Notes: generated by a model from the letters alone, not told the origin. A stretch of DNA of 64,000 nt from Acetobacter okinawensis JCM 25146 (GCF_000613865.1 NZ_BAJU01000001.1:229530-293529); one strand, 5' to 3'. Positions 9,463-19,062 are shown, counted from the stretch's first letter. Program-made: numbers and translations.

Positions 9463-12159
9463 TCAGGCAATGCGGGACAGTGCAGCTTTCAGCCGTGCAC
9501 ATTCACCCTGCTGGTTTTCCAGACGTTCACGCATTTCCTGCACGATTTCAGGCTTGGCGCGGCTGACAAAGTTTTCATTCCCGAGTTTTTTTTCTGTCTT
9601 GCTGACTTCATCTTCGGCCTTGGAGAGTTCCTTTTTCAGGCGCTCACGCTCGACTGCCAGATCAATCAGCCCCTCTAGCGGAATAACCACGGTGGCTTCG
9701 TCCACCACGGCCTGTGCCGAACCCTTGGGAATATCGCCCGCAAGCGCGCTGGTCTGTGTAACGCGGGCCATCCGGCAGATTGCTTCCTGCCAACGACCAA
9801 TGCGTTCCAATGTTATTGCTGCAGCATCCTTGAGCAGCACAGGTGCTGTCTGGGATGGGGGCACATTCATTTCGGCCCGTACCGTGCGGATTTCCGTAAT
9901 CAGGCGGATAATCTGTTCGCACTCAGCTACGGCTTCTTCCGCCCCTGTGGGGGAGACGGGGAGCGGCCACTGTGCGGCTATCAGGCTGCCTTCTTCGCCA
10001 AAACCAAACTCATGCCAGAGCGTGTCGGTGACAAAAGGTGCGACAGGCTGAAGCAGGCGCAGGATAATCCCCAGAACATGCCCGGCAACGGCCCGAACTT
10101 CCGCCGCTTCCTGATCGTTCTGGGAATTGAAGACGGGCTTGGCAAATTCCAAGAACCAGTCGCAGAAGCGGTTCCAAACAAAACGGTAGCAGGTCAGTGC
10201 GTACTCATCAAAACGGTAGGCATCCAGCGCGCGGGTTGCATCGGCAATGGCTGTAGCGGCTTCAGCCAAAATCCAGCGCCCCAGTGGAGACTGAACCTGC
10301 TCAGGGTTAAAGCCTACGGGTGCGCGTACGCCATTCATTTCGCAAAATCGTGCGGCATTCCAGAGTTTGGTAATGAAGGAACGGTAGTCCTCCACCCGTT
10401 TGCGGCCGAGTTTAACGTCCCGTCCGATCCCGGTCAGCGCGCAAATGGTAAAGCGCATGGCATCCGCGCCGTATTCCTCGATCAGTTCGAGTGGATCAAT
10501 GCCATTCCCTTTGCTTTTGGACATTTTCTGCCCGTGCTCGTCGCGCACCAGACCATGGATGAAAATGTTACGGAACGGGACATCCTGCATGAAGTGCTGG
10601 CCCATCATCATCATTCTGGCAACCCAGAAGAAAATGATGTCAAAGCCTGTTACCAGCACATCGGTCGGGTAGTAGCGGTCCAGCTCGGGTGTTTTGTCGG
10701 GCCAGCCAAGTGTGGAGAACGGCCACAGGGCAGAGGAGAACCATGTGTCCAGTACATCCTCGTCCTGAGTAAGAGGTTCGGCCTTGCCGTAATGGGCCAG
10801 CGCCTGTTTTTGCGCATCTTCCCCATCATGCGCGACAAAGACGTGCCCATCCGGGCCGTACCACGCGGGAATACGGTGCCCCCACCAGAGCTGACGGGAA
10901 ATGCACCAGGGCTGGATGTCACGCATCCAGGCAAAAAAGGTGTTTTCCCACTGCTTGGGTATAAAGCTGGCCCGACCGGATGTAATGGCCTCAATAGCTG
11001 GCCCGGCAAGCTTGCCCGCGTCACAGTACCACTGCGTGGTCAGGCGCGGTTCAATAACAGCCCCGCCCCGCTCTGCATGGGGGACCTGATGGCGGTGGGG
11101 TTCAATTTTTTCCAGCCAGCCGGTTTCTTCCAGCTTGGCGACAATGGCCTTGCGTGCTTCCTCGCGCGTAGTGCCTGCAAGGGACCGCACAAACGCGGGG
11201 TCAGCCAGCCCTTCGTGCGCGTTGAGGTCACCCTCTATCTCGTCCAGCACAATCCGGGCCTGTTCGTCCAGAATGCTGAGCATGGGGAGCTGATGGCGGC
11301 GCCCGACCTCAAAGTCGTTAAAGTCATGGGCGGGGGTGATTTTGACCGCACCCGTCCCTTTTTCCGGGTCGGAGTGTTCGTCCGCCACAATGGGAATCAA
11401 TCGGCCAGTCAGGGGAAGGCGAACAAATTTGCCAATCAGGTCCCTGTAGCGTTCGTCCTCGGGGTGAACTGCTACGGCCGTGTCGCCCAGCATGGTTTCG
11501 GGGCGGGTTGTGGCCACAGTAATGCTGGCATCGCCTGCACCGTCCACCGGGTAGCGGATATACCAAAGATTACCAGCCACATCTTTGCTTTCCACCTCCA
11601 GGTCGGAAATGGCTGAGCGAAAAGACGGGTCCCAGTTGACCAGTCGCCTGTCACGGTAAATCAGACCGTCTTTGTAGAGAGAGACAAAGACCTCTTTGAC
11701 AGCGCGGGACAGGCCTTCGTCCATGGTAAAGCGTTCACGCGGCCAATCCAGCGATGCGCCAAGACGGCGCAACTGGCGGGTAATGCCGCCGCCGGATTCT
11801 TCTTTCCATTGCCACACACGTTCGATAAAGGCATCGCGCCCCATGTCCTGACGTGTTGTTGTGCCTTCTGCCGCAAGGGTGCGTTCCACAACCATCTGCG
11901 TGGCAATGCCTGCGTGGTCCGTACCGGGCTGCCACAGCGTGTCAAACCCCTGCATACGCTTCCAGCGGATAAGGGTGTCCTGCAATGTCATGGTCAGCGC
12001 GTGGCCCATGTGCAGCGTGCCGGTAACATTGGGTGGTGGGATCATGATGGTAAAAGGTTTTTTGTCGCTTGCAGGCTGCGCGGAAAAAGCCTTTTTGCTT
12101 TCCCATAAGGCGTACAGCCGGTTTTCTGTTTGTGCAGGCTCAAAAGTCTTGTTCAGCAT
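9463..12159 (-). CDS. valS: Valyl-tRNA synthetase
   Basis: An 898-residue class I aminoacyl-tRNA synthetase that charges tRNA-Val. The HIGH motif appears as PPNVTGTLHMGHAL near residue 45, and the KMSKS loop as KMSKSKGNGIDP near residue 530. The editing domain lies between them (TTRPETMLGDTAVAV). The C-terminal 60 residues form the ValS coiled coil rich in Lys, Glu and Arg. The start MLNKTFEPAQTENRLY at 12159 fits the family; an in-frame codon at 12198 would add 13 residues. It lies downstream of popZ, an order seen in other alphaproteobacteria. Confidence 0.97.
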   Translation of the reverse strand: MLNKTFEPAQTENRLYALWESKKAFSAQPASDKKPFTIMIPPPNVTGTLHMGHALTMTLQDTLIRWKRMQGFDTLWQPGTDHAGIATQMVVERTLAAEGTTTRQDMGRDAFIERVWQWKEESGGGITRQLRRLGASLDWPRERFTMDEGLSRAVKEVFVSLYKDGLIYRDRRLVNWDPSFRSAISDLEVESKDVAGNLWYIRYPVDGAGDASITVATTRPETMLGDTAVAVHPEDERYRDLIGKFVRLPLTGRLIPIVADEHSDPEKGTGAVKITPAHDFNDFEVGRRHQLPMLSILDEQARIVLDEIEGDLNAHEGLADPAFVRSLAGTTREEARKAIVAKLEETGWLEKIEPHRHQVPHAERGGAVIEPRLTTQWYCDAGKLAGPAIEAITSGRASFIPKQWENTFFAWMRDIQPWCISRQLWWGHRIPAWYGPDGHVFVAHDGEDAQKQALAHYGKAEPLTQDEDVLDTWFSSALWPFSTLGWPDKTPELDRYYPTDVLVTGFDIIFFWVARMMMMGQHFMQDVPFRNIFIHGLVRDEHGQKMSKSKGNGIDPLELIEEYGADAMRFTICALTGIGRDVKLGRKRVEDYRSFITKLWNAARFCEMNGVRAPVGFNPEQVQSPLGRWILAEAATAIADATRALDAYRFDEYALTCYRFVWNRFCDWFLEFAKPVFNSQNDQEAAEVRAVAGHVLGIILRLLQPVAPFVTDTLWHEFGFGEEGSLIAAQWPLPVSPTGAEEAVAECEQIIRLITEIRTVRAEMNVPPSQTAPVLLKDAAAITLERIGRWQEAICRMARVTQTSALAGDIPKGSAQAVVDEATVVIPLEGLIDLAVERERLKKELSKAEDEVSKTEKKLGNENFVSRAKPEIVQEMRERLENQQGECARLKAALSRIA

Positions 12160-12239
12160 ATTTATCCAACCACGCCACGTAAAAAAGGCGGAAGGCATCT
12201 AGCCCCCGCCTTTGCAGAGCAATTAACAGACCACAGGGG

Positions 12240-12285
12240 CCTTTCCACCCATCTGCCCGTATTTGGGCAATAGACGGTGGAAAGG
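12240..12285. other. Long imperfect hairpin between popZ and valS
   Basis: CCTTTCCACC at 12240-12249 pairs with GGTGGAAAGG at 12276-12285, and an inner TGCCC/GGGCA stem caps it. It fills most of the popZ-valS gap. There is no T-run on the minus strand. It may separate the two genes or act on the valS leader; no T-box features are present. Confidence 0.5.
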
Positions 12286-12294
12286 AAGAAAATC

Positions 12295-12915
12295 TTACAG
12301 GCCGCGCTGTGTCAGGCGTTCCACTTCCTTGCGGACGGCAGCCTGAACAATGCCTGCCAGATGGGCATCAAGCCATTTTTTGAGGAAAACGCGCACTTCC
12401 TGGCGCACGATGTCTTCAACCGTCAGAGACCCTTCATGCGTGACAGCCACTTTTCTCTCCTCATGTTCTCTAAGATATTTTTCCTGCAGGTTTTTCTGCA
12501 AAACAGCAAATGAATTGGCGGTGTCGGAAACCGTTTCGTCATTCAGGGGGATGGGCAATGGACCAGACATGGTATGTTCAGCCTTTTTGTTGAGTTCGAT
12601 CTGCCTAAGATCCGTTACAGATAATACTTCATCATCATGGCCCACGGCCTGCGGTTGCACAAGATTGGCTTTGCGACCTGCTTTGCCAGCCCCCTTGCTG
12701 GAAGTGGGAACCTCTTTTTTTTCTGGTGGCGCAGAGTCCATCATGGATGGGGAGAGGATGAGCACGTCATCATCATCGTCCTGATCATCATCTGGCTTTG
12801 GTGTTTGCCCGACTGTGGCTGCAAGGTGCTCATCAGGCAGTGTTTTGCGAACGGAAGACGGGGTATTCGCTGCTGATTTACCCGTCTTTCCAGATGAGTC
12901 CTGAGGCGACACCAT
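12295..12915 (-). CDS. popZ: PopZ-like cell-pole organizing protein (DUF2497 family)
   Basis: A 206-residue protein with a disordered first 145 residues and a folded C-terminus. The C-terminal motif VEDIVRQEVRVFLKKWLDAHL followed by a VRKEVERLTQ helix matches the oligomerisation helices of PopZ, the scaffold that anchors the chromosome origin region at the pole in Caulobacter. The middle holds a very acidic run (DDDQDDDDD near residue 45), as in PopZ's acidic linker. The gene order tolC-popZ-valS is also the one known around Caulobacter popZ. AGGGA precedes the start. Polar function here is inferred. Confidence 0.85.
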   Translation of the reverse strand: MVSPQDSSGKTGKSAANTPSSVRKTLPDEHLAATVGQTPKPDDDQDDDDDVLILSPSMMDSAPPEKKEVPTSSKGAGKAGRKANLVQPQAVGHDDEVLSVTDLRQIELNKKAEHTMSGPLPIPLNDETVSDTANSFAVLQKNLQEKYLREHEERKVAVTHEGSLTVEDIVRQEVRVFLKKWLDAHLAGIVQAAVRKEVERLTQRGL

Positions 12916-12945
12916 ACAAACATCCCTGCCACTTCTGGCTTAACA

Positions 12946-14384
12946 TTATCGACCCGGTTGGTTGAGCGCGTAATCGTTCAACCCCCATAACCGATCCTTT
13001 ACCGCGTTATAGTATGCTTTGTCATCATAAAGGGGAACATTCAGCTTCAGATCAGAAGCGGTCAGGCGTCCAATGGCTGCTGCTACATTGTAAGAGGCAA
13101 TGACCATGCTGCTCAGGCTTTGCACAAGAGCCACCTGTGCCTGCAAGAGTGTCTGCTGTTGTTGCAGCACGGCAAGCGTGGTGCTTGTGCCAACCATGGC
13201 CTGCCGCTCCACCCCGTCCAGCGCAACGGTGCCTGCCTTGATGGCGATCCGGTCGCTGGCGATGGACGCCTGATAGGTAACCAGTTTCTGCCAGTTGGAG
13301 ACGGCATCCTGCGCAGCGGCCCGGCGCTGGATATCTACCTCGCGGTGGGCTTCCTGCGCCAGTTGCCGCGCCTGCCTGACCGCAGCATATTCCGATCCGC
13401 CTGATAAATGGGAACATTAAAATTAAGAGCTGCGTATTTGCTATCGTTTATCTGGTTGTTTAAGGCCTGATTGACCTGATGCTGGTAGCCCAGAACTGCC
13501 GATACCTTGGGCATGATGGAAGACATGGCAACCCCGACCGAATCCTTGTGGGATGCCTCGGTAAAAAGTGCGTGAATAACATCAGGGTTGTTCCGGACCG
13601 CCATGGCGGCGGCGGTCTGCTCGTTTTTAACCGGGAGGACCAGAGGCTGTGGCGGTACCAGATTGGGTGGTGCGGCCATGCCCACGACCTGCATGTAGGT
13701 CGCCTGAGCCGTTTGCAGCGTGCCTTCGGATTGCTGACGTGTTGCCTGAGCCGAGGCATAGGCCGCTTCAGCCTGAGCAACATCGGTGCGTGTGATTTCC
13801 CCGACCCGGAAGCGTTCATTTGTAGCGCGTAGCTGCTGCTGTAGAACCTGTTCGTTGTTCACGTTCAGCTGCAGCAGCTGCTCGTCCTCAATAACGCCCA
13901 CATAGGCGCTAACGACTTGTTTAAAGACCTGCTGCTCAACTGAGATAAGATGCGCACGTGCCGCCATGACCTGATTAACGGCCTCGTGCGTGGCAGCCGT
14001 GGTTTTGCCGCCACTATAAAGGGGCTGGTCCAGAGCTACACCTGCGGAATACCCGGGCGTATTGTAACGTCGCAGGTTCTCATGCGTGCGGGGGTGACCC
14101 ACCCCTTCGTAATCGTTGATCCCGTTGTAATACGAAAGTCCGACCTGCCCTGTTATTGTCGGATGCCATCCTGCCAGCGCGGTTGGTACCTGCTCATCCG
14201 TGGCGCGGAGTGTGGCCCGGGCAGCTTGTAAGGTCGGGTTTGTAAGGTAGGCGGCAGACAGGGCTTCTTGCAGTGTGTGCGGGATAAAGGAGGGGGAGCC
14301 GCTGCCATCGTATTTTTGCGCCCATGCTGTGCTCCCGCACAGAATGACGGCCAAACTCAGGCCGGTTTCGCAAATACGCCGCAT
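12946..14384 (-). CDS. tolC: TolC-family outer membrane efflux protein, single-base frameshift
   Basis: An outer membrane channel subunit for type I secretion or RND efflux. From the start at 14384 (AGGAG seven bases upstream) it has a signal peptide ending in STAWAQ, then two OEP repeats. The reading frame breaks near 13400: after FNVPIYQ the reading shifts, and one added G restores GGSEYAAVRQARQLAQEAH and continues without a stop to 12946. The corrected protein would be 479 residues, normal for TolC. The second half has the usual DGVERQAMVGTSTTLAVL and ends in a short tail. This may be a genuine pseudogene, but eight other genes here show similar one-base breaks, so sequence error is more likely. 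Confidence 0.88.
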
Positions 14385-14503
14385 GAGGCTGCTCCTGCTT
14401 GCCAGTGACCGCAATATGGTTGCGGCCACGTTCAATGCCACGATGTGAGTTTAAATTCCAATTTATAGTTTGTGCGCCGTAAAAAACAGGAACCTCCCAT
14501 GTT

Positions 14504-15208
14504 TTAAAAGGAGAAGGCCCGCTCGGGTGCCATGCCGGGGAGCAAGGGGGCTTGTGCTTCGAATAGAAACGTCATTCGGAATGGTTTTGAATACCCCGGC
14601 TCCCGGATGGCGCTAAAAGCTTCCGGTAGGGCTGCGTTGGACTGTAGTAGCCCCACAATACGTCCTTGAGGAGCAAGCTGACGGTCGCAGAAGTCAGGCA
14701 GAGTAGCTATGCAGCCATCAAAATAGATCAGGTCATAAGGAGCAGATGCGGCCGCGCCTTCGCTCAGGGGGGCTTGTTGCCAGACAACATCGGGGGCGTA
14801 GCTGTTACAGAACGACTGCCCGATTTGTATGAGGGCGGTATCCGATTCGAGCGCTGTTACACGGAGGCCAAGGTAGGCAAAAAGAGCGGCCGTGTAGCCC
14901 GTTGCCGCTCCCACAACCAGAACATGCTGCCCGGCGGACGGCACTGCGGCCTGTACCAGACGTGCTGCAAGCAACGGCTGAGGCAACACGCGACCCTGAG
15001 ATAATGGCAGGCTTGTGTCTGCATAGGCGGCATTGCGCAACTCCGTGCGCACGCAGAGTTCACGCGGGAGGGTGCGCATGCCGTCCAGAATACGCGAATC
15101 GGTAATTTCAGAGGGGCGTAGCTGGTCATCCACCATCAGATGACGTGCTTCAGCATACAGGGCTGCATCCATTGACTGTTTTCCTTGATGCGTGGCGGTG
15201 GCTGTCAT
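14504..15208 (-). CDS. pcm: Protein-L-isoaspartate O-methyltransferase-like protein
   Basis: A 234-residue SAM-dependent methyltransferase of the PCMT family, which marks damaged isoaspartyl residues for repair. The family motifs are MVDDQLRP near the N-terminus, ALPLSQG-like LPLSQGRVLPQP, and the SAM site VLVVGAATGYTAALF. It departs from the consensus (VLEIGTGSGY) in the SAM loop, as is common in the alphaproteobacterial branch that sits next to tolC. AGGAG lies eight bases before the ATG at 15208. The gene is 119 bp upstream of tolC on the same strand. Confidence 0.85.
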   Translation of the reverse strand: MTATATHQGKQSMDAALYAEARHLMVDDQLRPSEITDSRILDGMRTLPRELCVRTELRNAAYADTSLPLSQGRVLPQPLLAARLVQAAVPSAGQHVLVVGAATGYTAALFAYLGLRVTALESDTALIQIGQSFCNSYAPDVVWQQAPLSEGAAASAPYDLIYFDGCIATLPDFCDRQLAPQGRIVGLLQSNAALPEAFSAIREPGYSKPFRMTFLFEAQAPLLPGMAPERAFSF

Positions 15209-15356
15209 GTTGCGTACTCTCCTGATTACCCCCTGCCCGGGCAATGCGTGCTCTTCTTGGGTCAGGCATGTCTGACATACTGTTTTAAAATTGGCACAAC
15301 ACAACGTCTTGACCGATCAGGCAGAAAAGGACATAAGACAACCACATTACACCGCT

Positions 15357-15430
15357 GGTCCGGTGGCAGAATGGTGATGTAGCGGACTGCAAATCCGCGT
15401 ATGTGGGTTCGATTCCCGCCCGGACCTCCA
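15357..15430 (+). tRNA. tRNA-Cys (anticodon GCA)
   Basis: A full cloverleaf: acceptor stem GGTCCGG/CCGGACC, anticodon stem GCGGA/TCCGC around loop CTGCAAA with anticodon GCA at 15389-15391, T-loop GTTCGATTC, discriminator T and an encoded CCA at 15428-15430. The UGG-less T discriminator is normal for tRNA-Cys. A small accessory stretch with an IS remnant begins right after it. Confidence 0.97.
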
Positions 15431-15499
15431 CTCCCTCTTGAAAATAAATGACGCCTGTTGACATTTCCCGCGGAAAACTACGCTTTGTCACTCTGTGTC

Positions 15500-15990
15500 T
15501 TATGACATGGAATGATGCCGGGAGACGGGGAATGACAGGTATTCTGGGGGTATATTTGGGGGTAGCATCTTCAATCCGGTTTTGAGGTAGAAGATGACGC
15601 TTGCTGCGATATAGATTGCGGACATGTTTTCGATCAGATGACGCTTCTTATACAGATTCCAGTCGTAAGCTGGCTTTGATTTCCTGTTCTTCTTTGGAGG
15701 CATATAGGCGGGATGTTTCGATCTGCGAGAGACTGTCTGATTTTATTGCTGCCGTATCCCCGAACACCAATGACTGCCTCTGTCTCATCCGGTAGGGCCG
15801 CCAGCAGCACGTCAGCGCCTTTGAAATCACTGATCTGTCCAACAGTCAGATGAAGGCGGACAGGGCGTCCCTGTCCATTACATATGGCATGAAACTTTCA
15901 GTTCAGGTCGCCTTTTGTCCGTCCGATATGGCGGAAAAGCCCCTTTTTAAGCAGGGAGGCCGCTGCTGCGGTTATGATCAGTGTCCTGAT
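15500..15990 (-). pseudogene. Remnant of an IS5-type transposase
   Basis: Read on the minus strand in shifting frames, this stretch holds pieces of the C-terminal half of an IS5-family transposase: IGRTKGDLN, then KLHAICNGQGRPVRLHLTVG, then DFKGADVLLAALPDETEAVIG, then PPKKNRKSKPAYDWNLYKKRHLIENM. There are stop codons and frame changes between the pieces, and the N-terminal part and terminal repeats were not found. It lies 70 bp past tRNA-Cys. It cannot move by itself. Confidence 0.8.
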
Positions 15991-16012
15991 TATAAATTAA
16001 TACTCTATGCTT

Positions 16013-16336
16013 TTAAGTGTATAGATCAAGGCTGCTCTGATCGCTGCTATCACTTCCGTCAGAAGTCTTGTTACCGCTAACACTCATAATTGAGATAATA
16101 TTACCATCAGCGTCTTTTTCGATAATGACTGGTGTGCCATCAGCACTAGACGAGCTGTAAGTGACATTAGAAGAGCTAGAGCTAGAGCTAGAGCTAGAGC
16201 TAGAGCTAGAGCTAGAGCTAGAGCTAGAGCTAGAGCTAGAGCTAGAGCTAGAGCTAGATTCTGTTGAGTCACTTGCAGCTGTCAAGCTATCAAGAATACT
16301 ACTGTACAAGCTATTTATTGAAGATGAGGATGTCAT
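16013..16336 (-). CDS. Hypothetical poly-serine protein
   Basis: A 107-residue ORF starting MTSSSSINSLYSSILDSLT, with AGGGA eight bases before the ATG. Its centre is an uninterrupted run of about 30 serines encoded by the hexanucleotide repeat at 16173-16256. The tail contains DGTPVIIEKDADGNIISIMSV and a final acidic, Ser-rich stretch. There is no signal peptide, and it matches no family I recognise. Both other reading frames of the repeat are also open, giving Leu-Ala and, on the plus strand, Leu-Glu repeats, so coding is not certain. This frame is preferred because of its ribosome binding site and varied flanks. It lies in the accessory islet after tRNA-Cys. Confidence 0.5.
   Translation of the reverse strand: MTSSSSINSLYSSILDSLTAASDSTESSSSSSSSSSSSSSSSSSSSSSSSSSSSSSNVTYSSSSADGTPVIIEKDADGNIISIMSVSGNKTSDGSDSSDQSSLDLYT
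16173..16256. repeat. Tandem hexanucleotide repeat, 14 copies of GAGCTA
   Basis: Fourteen perfect head-to-tail copies of GAGCTA followed by a partial GA. The unit is six bases, so slippage changes the serine tract by two residues per unit and keeps the frame. The perfect copies suggest recent expansion. Confidence 0.97.
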
Positions 16337-16928
16337 TATAAAAATCCCTGCTACAGACCTAATGCGGTTGAGCATATCCGGATTATTTATTCTTCAGGAT
16401 AATAACTTTTTGCAAATTAGATATGATATTTTTGCATATATAGCTGACGGCATTCGATCATGGGGAAAGCTTAGGACCTGTTAGGTCTTGATCCAGCCTG
16501 CTGCAACAGCGATATGGGGGCTGCAAGGAATGACGTTGCTGTTTTTTTGTATTCGCTTGCTTACAAAAAGAATGCTTCAAGCAAATAATATATGACTGGC
16601 TCAAGACTGTGTGTCTGGTGGTGGTCATGCGCCACCTCGATTTGCCAATCGTGGAAATAAAGACAATAAATTCAAAGGAGCCAAAAGAAACGGGGTGCCT
16701 CTGTAAGCCGTTGTTTGTAATATTATTTTGGGTGCCCGCCCGGCTTCTCACTCCCCTGAAATTTTATAATAATCTTTCCCTCGCAAAGCCGCGGTCTGCT
16801 ATTTTACGCCTTATGAACAGGGTATGGCACCGCAGAGACTGGTCAGATTAGCATGATGAGTGCCTGCATCGTACCGATGTAAGGAGGGGCATACCGATAT
16901 AACTCCCAGCCTTGAAGGCGGAGGGTAT
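16337..16928. other. Intergenic region beside the tRNA-Cys islet
   Basis: No gene is supported in these 590 bp. The sequence at 16728-16752 (CCCGCCCGG, five mismatches, CACTCCC) resembles the 3' end of tRNA-Cys plus its flank at 15415-15436. The last 75 bp contain GGAGGGGC (16883-16890) matching GCCCCTCC (16932-16939) with T6 after it, and an inner CTCC/GGAG stem. This may be a terminator acting on the plus strand, but the loop is long. Confidence 0.4.
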
Positions 16929-17423
16929 TTAGCCCCTCCTTTTTTCATAACGGGCTATAAGGCGGGTGCGTTTAAGGCTGGATAGTTTTTGCAGCCAGAA
17001 AATCCCATTTAACTGGTCAATCTCATGCTGGAGACAGATTGCATGCAGGCCACTGACCTCTTCAATATGCATGTTTCCGTGAAGGTCTGCGTACTGGATT
17101 TTTATGGCGGTCGGGCGCAGGACGGGGGCGGATATGCCCGGCATGGAAATGCTGCCTTCGTCGTTTTGCGCGCAGGTTTGTGAGTGCCAGATAATTTCGG
17201 GGTTGATGTATATGCGTGGGGTAATGGATTGCGGGAGATCCAGAACAGTCACGCGCAGGCCAATGCCGATATGTGGAGCCGTTATTCCTAGCCCCGCAAC
17301 AGCGCGTAGTGTGTCCAGCAGATCGGTGGACAAGGTGTGCAAAGCATTGTCAAACGCACTCACCGGAACGGCAACTTGTCGCAAACGCTGGTCTGGAAAA
17401 AAAACAATGGGGCGTACGGTCAT
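16929..17423 (-). CDS. Peptide deformylase-like protein lacking metal ligands
   Basis: A 164-residue protein clearly of the deformylase fold. Motif 1 reads GLGITAPHIG (usually GxGLAAPQ), motif 2 reads EGSISMPG (usually EGCLS), and motif 3 reads QHEIDQLNG (usually QHExDHLxG). The metal-binding Cys is thus Ser and the second metal-binding His is Gln, while the first His and the catalytic Glu remain. Active deformylases need all three ligands to remove formyl groups from nascent proteins, so this copy is probably inactive or has another job. A true def gene should exist elsewhere. AAGGT precedes the ATG at 17423. It diverges from mntH. Confidence 0.85.
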   Translation of the reverse strand: MTVRPIVFFPDQRLRQVAVPVSAFDNALHTLSTDLLDTLRAVAGLGITAPHIGIGLRVTVLDLPQSITPRIYINPEIIWHSQTCAQNDEGSISMPGISAPVLRPTAIKIQYADLHGNMHIEEVSGLHAICLQHEIDQLNGIFWLQKLSSLKRTRLIARYEKRRG

Positions 17424-17690
17424 GGGTGACCTTCTGATGGGTTTTGTTGGGTAGAACTTGCCTGATAAGGGTCTGCTTTACCGTGCGCATTACATAAATC
17501 CAATAAAATGCACAGAACGTGCTGCTTGATTTATGCGTCTCAATAAAGCGTTAGGGGCTTGCCCAAAGACAGTTGTGTTGCCATATTCGAACAATGAGGA
17601 CCAATAAAGTACTTTTTTTGGCGCTGGATATTGCATGGCCCAAGCATACTGCGGTGCAGGCTCGCAATCGAAGCGGCCTGAGTGCACAAA

Positions 17691-19025
17691 ATGATGGGAC
17701 CACCTGCCTTTCATCCCGAGCAAGCGAGCAGCCGACACTCCTTGCCCGAAGCGTTTGCCAGTATCCGGGTGCCACAGGATGATACCCATTGGATGCGGCG
17801 TTTTTTAAGTTATGTCGGCCCAGGGTATATGGTGTCTGTCGGGTATATGGACCCGGGTAACTGGGCTACCGACTTACAGGGCGGCGCGCGCTTTGGTTAC
17901 ACGTTGCTGTCAGTTATTCTGTTGTCCAATTTTATGGCAATCCTGTTGCAGGCTCTTTCTGCACGTCTGGGTATTGCTACCGGCCTGGATCTTGCGCAGG
18001 CCTGCCGGCAGCGCTTTCATCCTGTTCTGAATATTCTGCTGTGGTTTGCGTGTGAGCTGGCCATTATTGCCTGTGACCTTGCTGAGGTCATTGGTACCGC
18101 TGTTGCATTGCAACTGCTGTTTCATATTCCCCTGCTGGCAGGTACACTGATTGCCAGTCTTGATGCCTTGCTAGTTCTGTTCCTTATGAATCGTGGCTTC
18201 CGGTATCTGGAGGCGTTTATTATCGGGCTTTTGAGTATTATTGCACTTTGTTTTGCTGTGCAGCTCATTGCGGCAGCTCCCCCTTTGGGAGCGGTCTTTG
18301 CCGGATTAAAACCGTCTGTGGAAATACTGACCAATTCACAGATGCTCTATATTGCCATTGGCATTATAGGAGCCACGGTTATGCCCCATAACCTGTACCT
18401 TCACTCTTCCATCGTACAGAGCCGTGCGTATGAGAGAACGGAGCGCGGTCGTAAGGATGCTATACGTTGGGCAACATGGGACAGCACAATAGCTTTGATG
18501 CTTGCCCTGTTTATTAACGCTGCCATCCTTATTGTGGCGGCTGCTGCTTTCCATACAACCGGGCATCAGGATGTGGCCGAAATTCAGGATGCCTACCATC
18601 TACTCTCTCCCCTTCTGGGGCTGGGCATGGCGTCTACACTGTTTGGGCTGGCTCTGCTTGCTGCGGGTACCAATTCAACCATTACGGGTACGCTGGCCGG
18701 ACAGATTGTGATGGAAGGGTTTTTACATCTCAGGCTGCCACATTGGGCACGGCGGCTGTTGACCCGCGGACTGGCTATTGTGCCAGTGGTGATCGGGACA
18801 ATGCTGTATGGCAGTTCCAGCGTTGGTCAGTTGCTGATGGCCAGCCAGGTAGTGCTGTCCATGCAACTGCCATTTGCGGTTATTCCTCTGGTTCTATTCG
18901 TGTCTGACCGTAAACTTATGGGGGGCTTTGTTATTTCCAGACCACTGGCTGTATTTTCATGGCTTGTGGCTGGGATAATTCTGGTCCTGAATTTTAAGTT
19001 GCTCTACGACACACTGGTGTTTTGA
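17691..19025 (+). CDS. mntH: Divalent metal cation transporter of the NRAMP family
   Basis: A 444-residue inner-membrane protein with about eleven transmembrane segments that imports Mn2+ (and Fe2+) with protons. The NRAMP metal-site motif DPGNWATD is near residue 55, and the second, [13 protein letters not shown], is in segment 6. The first 35 residues are a soluble N-terminal tail. The start is uncertain: GTG at 17682, ATG at 17691 or 17694 give similar tails, and none has a strong ribosome binding site. The 260-bp region upstream should carry the promoter; I found no recognisable manganese riboswitch or MntR/Mur box. Confidence 0.95.
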   Translation: MMGPPAFHPEQASSRHSLPEAFASIRVPQDDTHWMRRFLSYVGPGYMVSVGYMDPGNWATDLQGGARFGYTLLSVILLSNFMAILLQALSARLGIATGLDLAQACRQRFHPVLNILLWFACELAIIACDLAEVIGTAVALQLLFHIPLLAGTLIASLDALLVLFLMNRGFRYLEAFIIGLLSIIALCFAVQLIAAAPPLGAVFAGLKPSVEILTNSQMLYIAIGIIGATVMPHNLYLHSSIVQSRAYERTERGRKDAIRWATWDSTIALMLALFINAAILIVAAAAFHTTGHQDVAEIQDAYHLLSPLLGLGMASTLFGLALLAAGTNSTITGTLAGQIVMEGFLHLRLPHWARRLLTRGLAIVPVVIGTMLYGSSSVGQLLMASQVVLSMQLPFAVIPLVLFVSDRKLMGGFVISRPLAVFSWLVAGIILVLNFKLLYDTLVF

Positions 19026-19062
19026 AATACACGGTCCCTGCTCTCTTTTTCTGGGGGCGGGA

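Noticed and set aside
10012..11616. 534-residue ORF opposite valS
   Set aside because: It is antisense to a fully conserved valyl-tRNA synthetase and has the composition of a reverse-strand shadow.
16173..16256. CRISPR-like array
   Set aside because: The units are six bases with no spacers; this is a simple tandem repeat, as is 27625-27702.
16161..16484. Plus-strand ORF with Leu-Glu repeats
   Set aside because: It is produced by the same hexanucleotide array and has no good ribosome binding site; the minus-strand Ser frame fits better.
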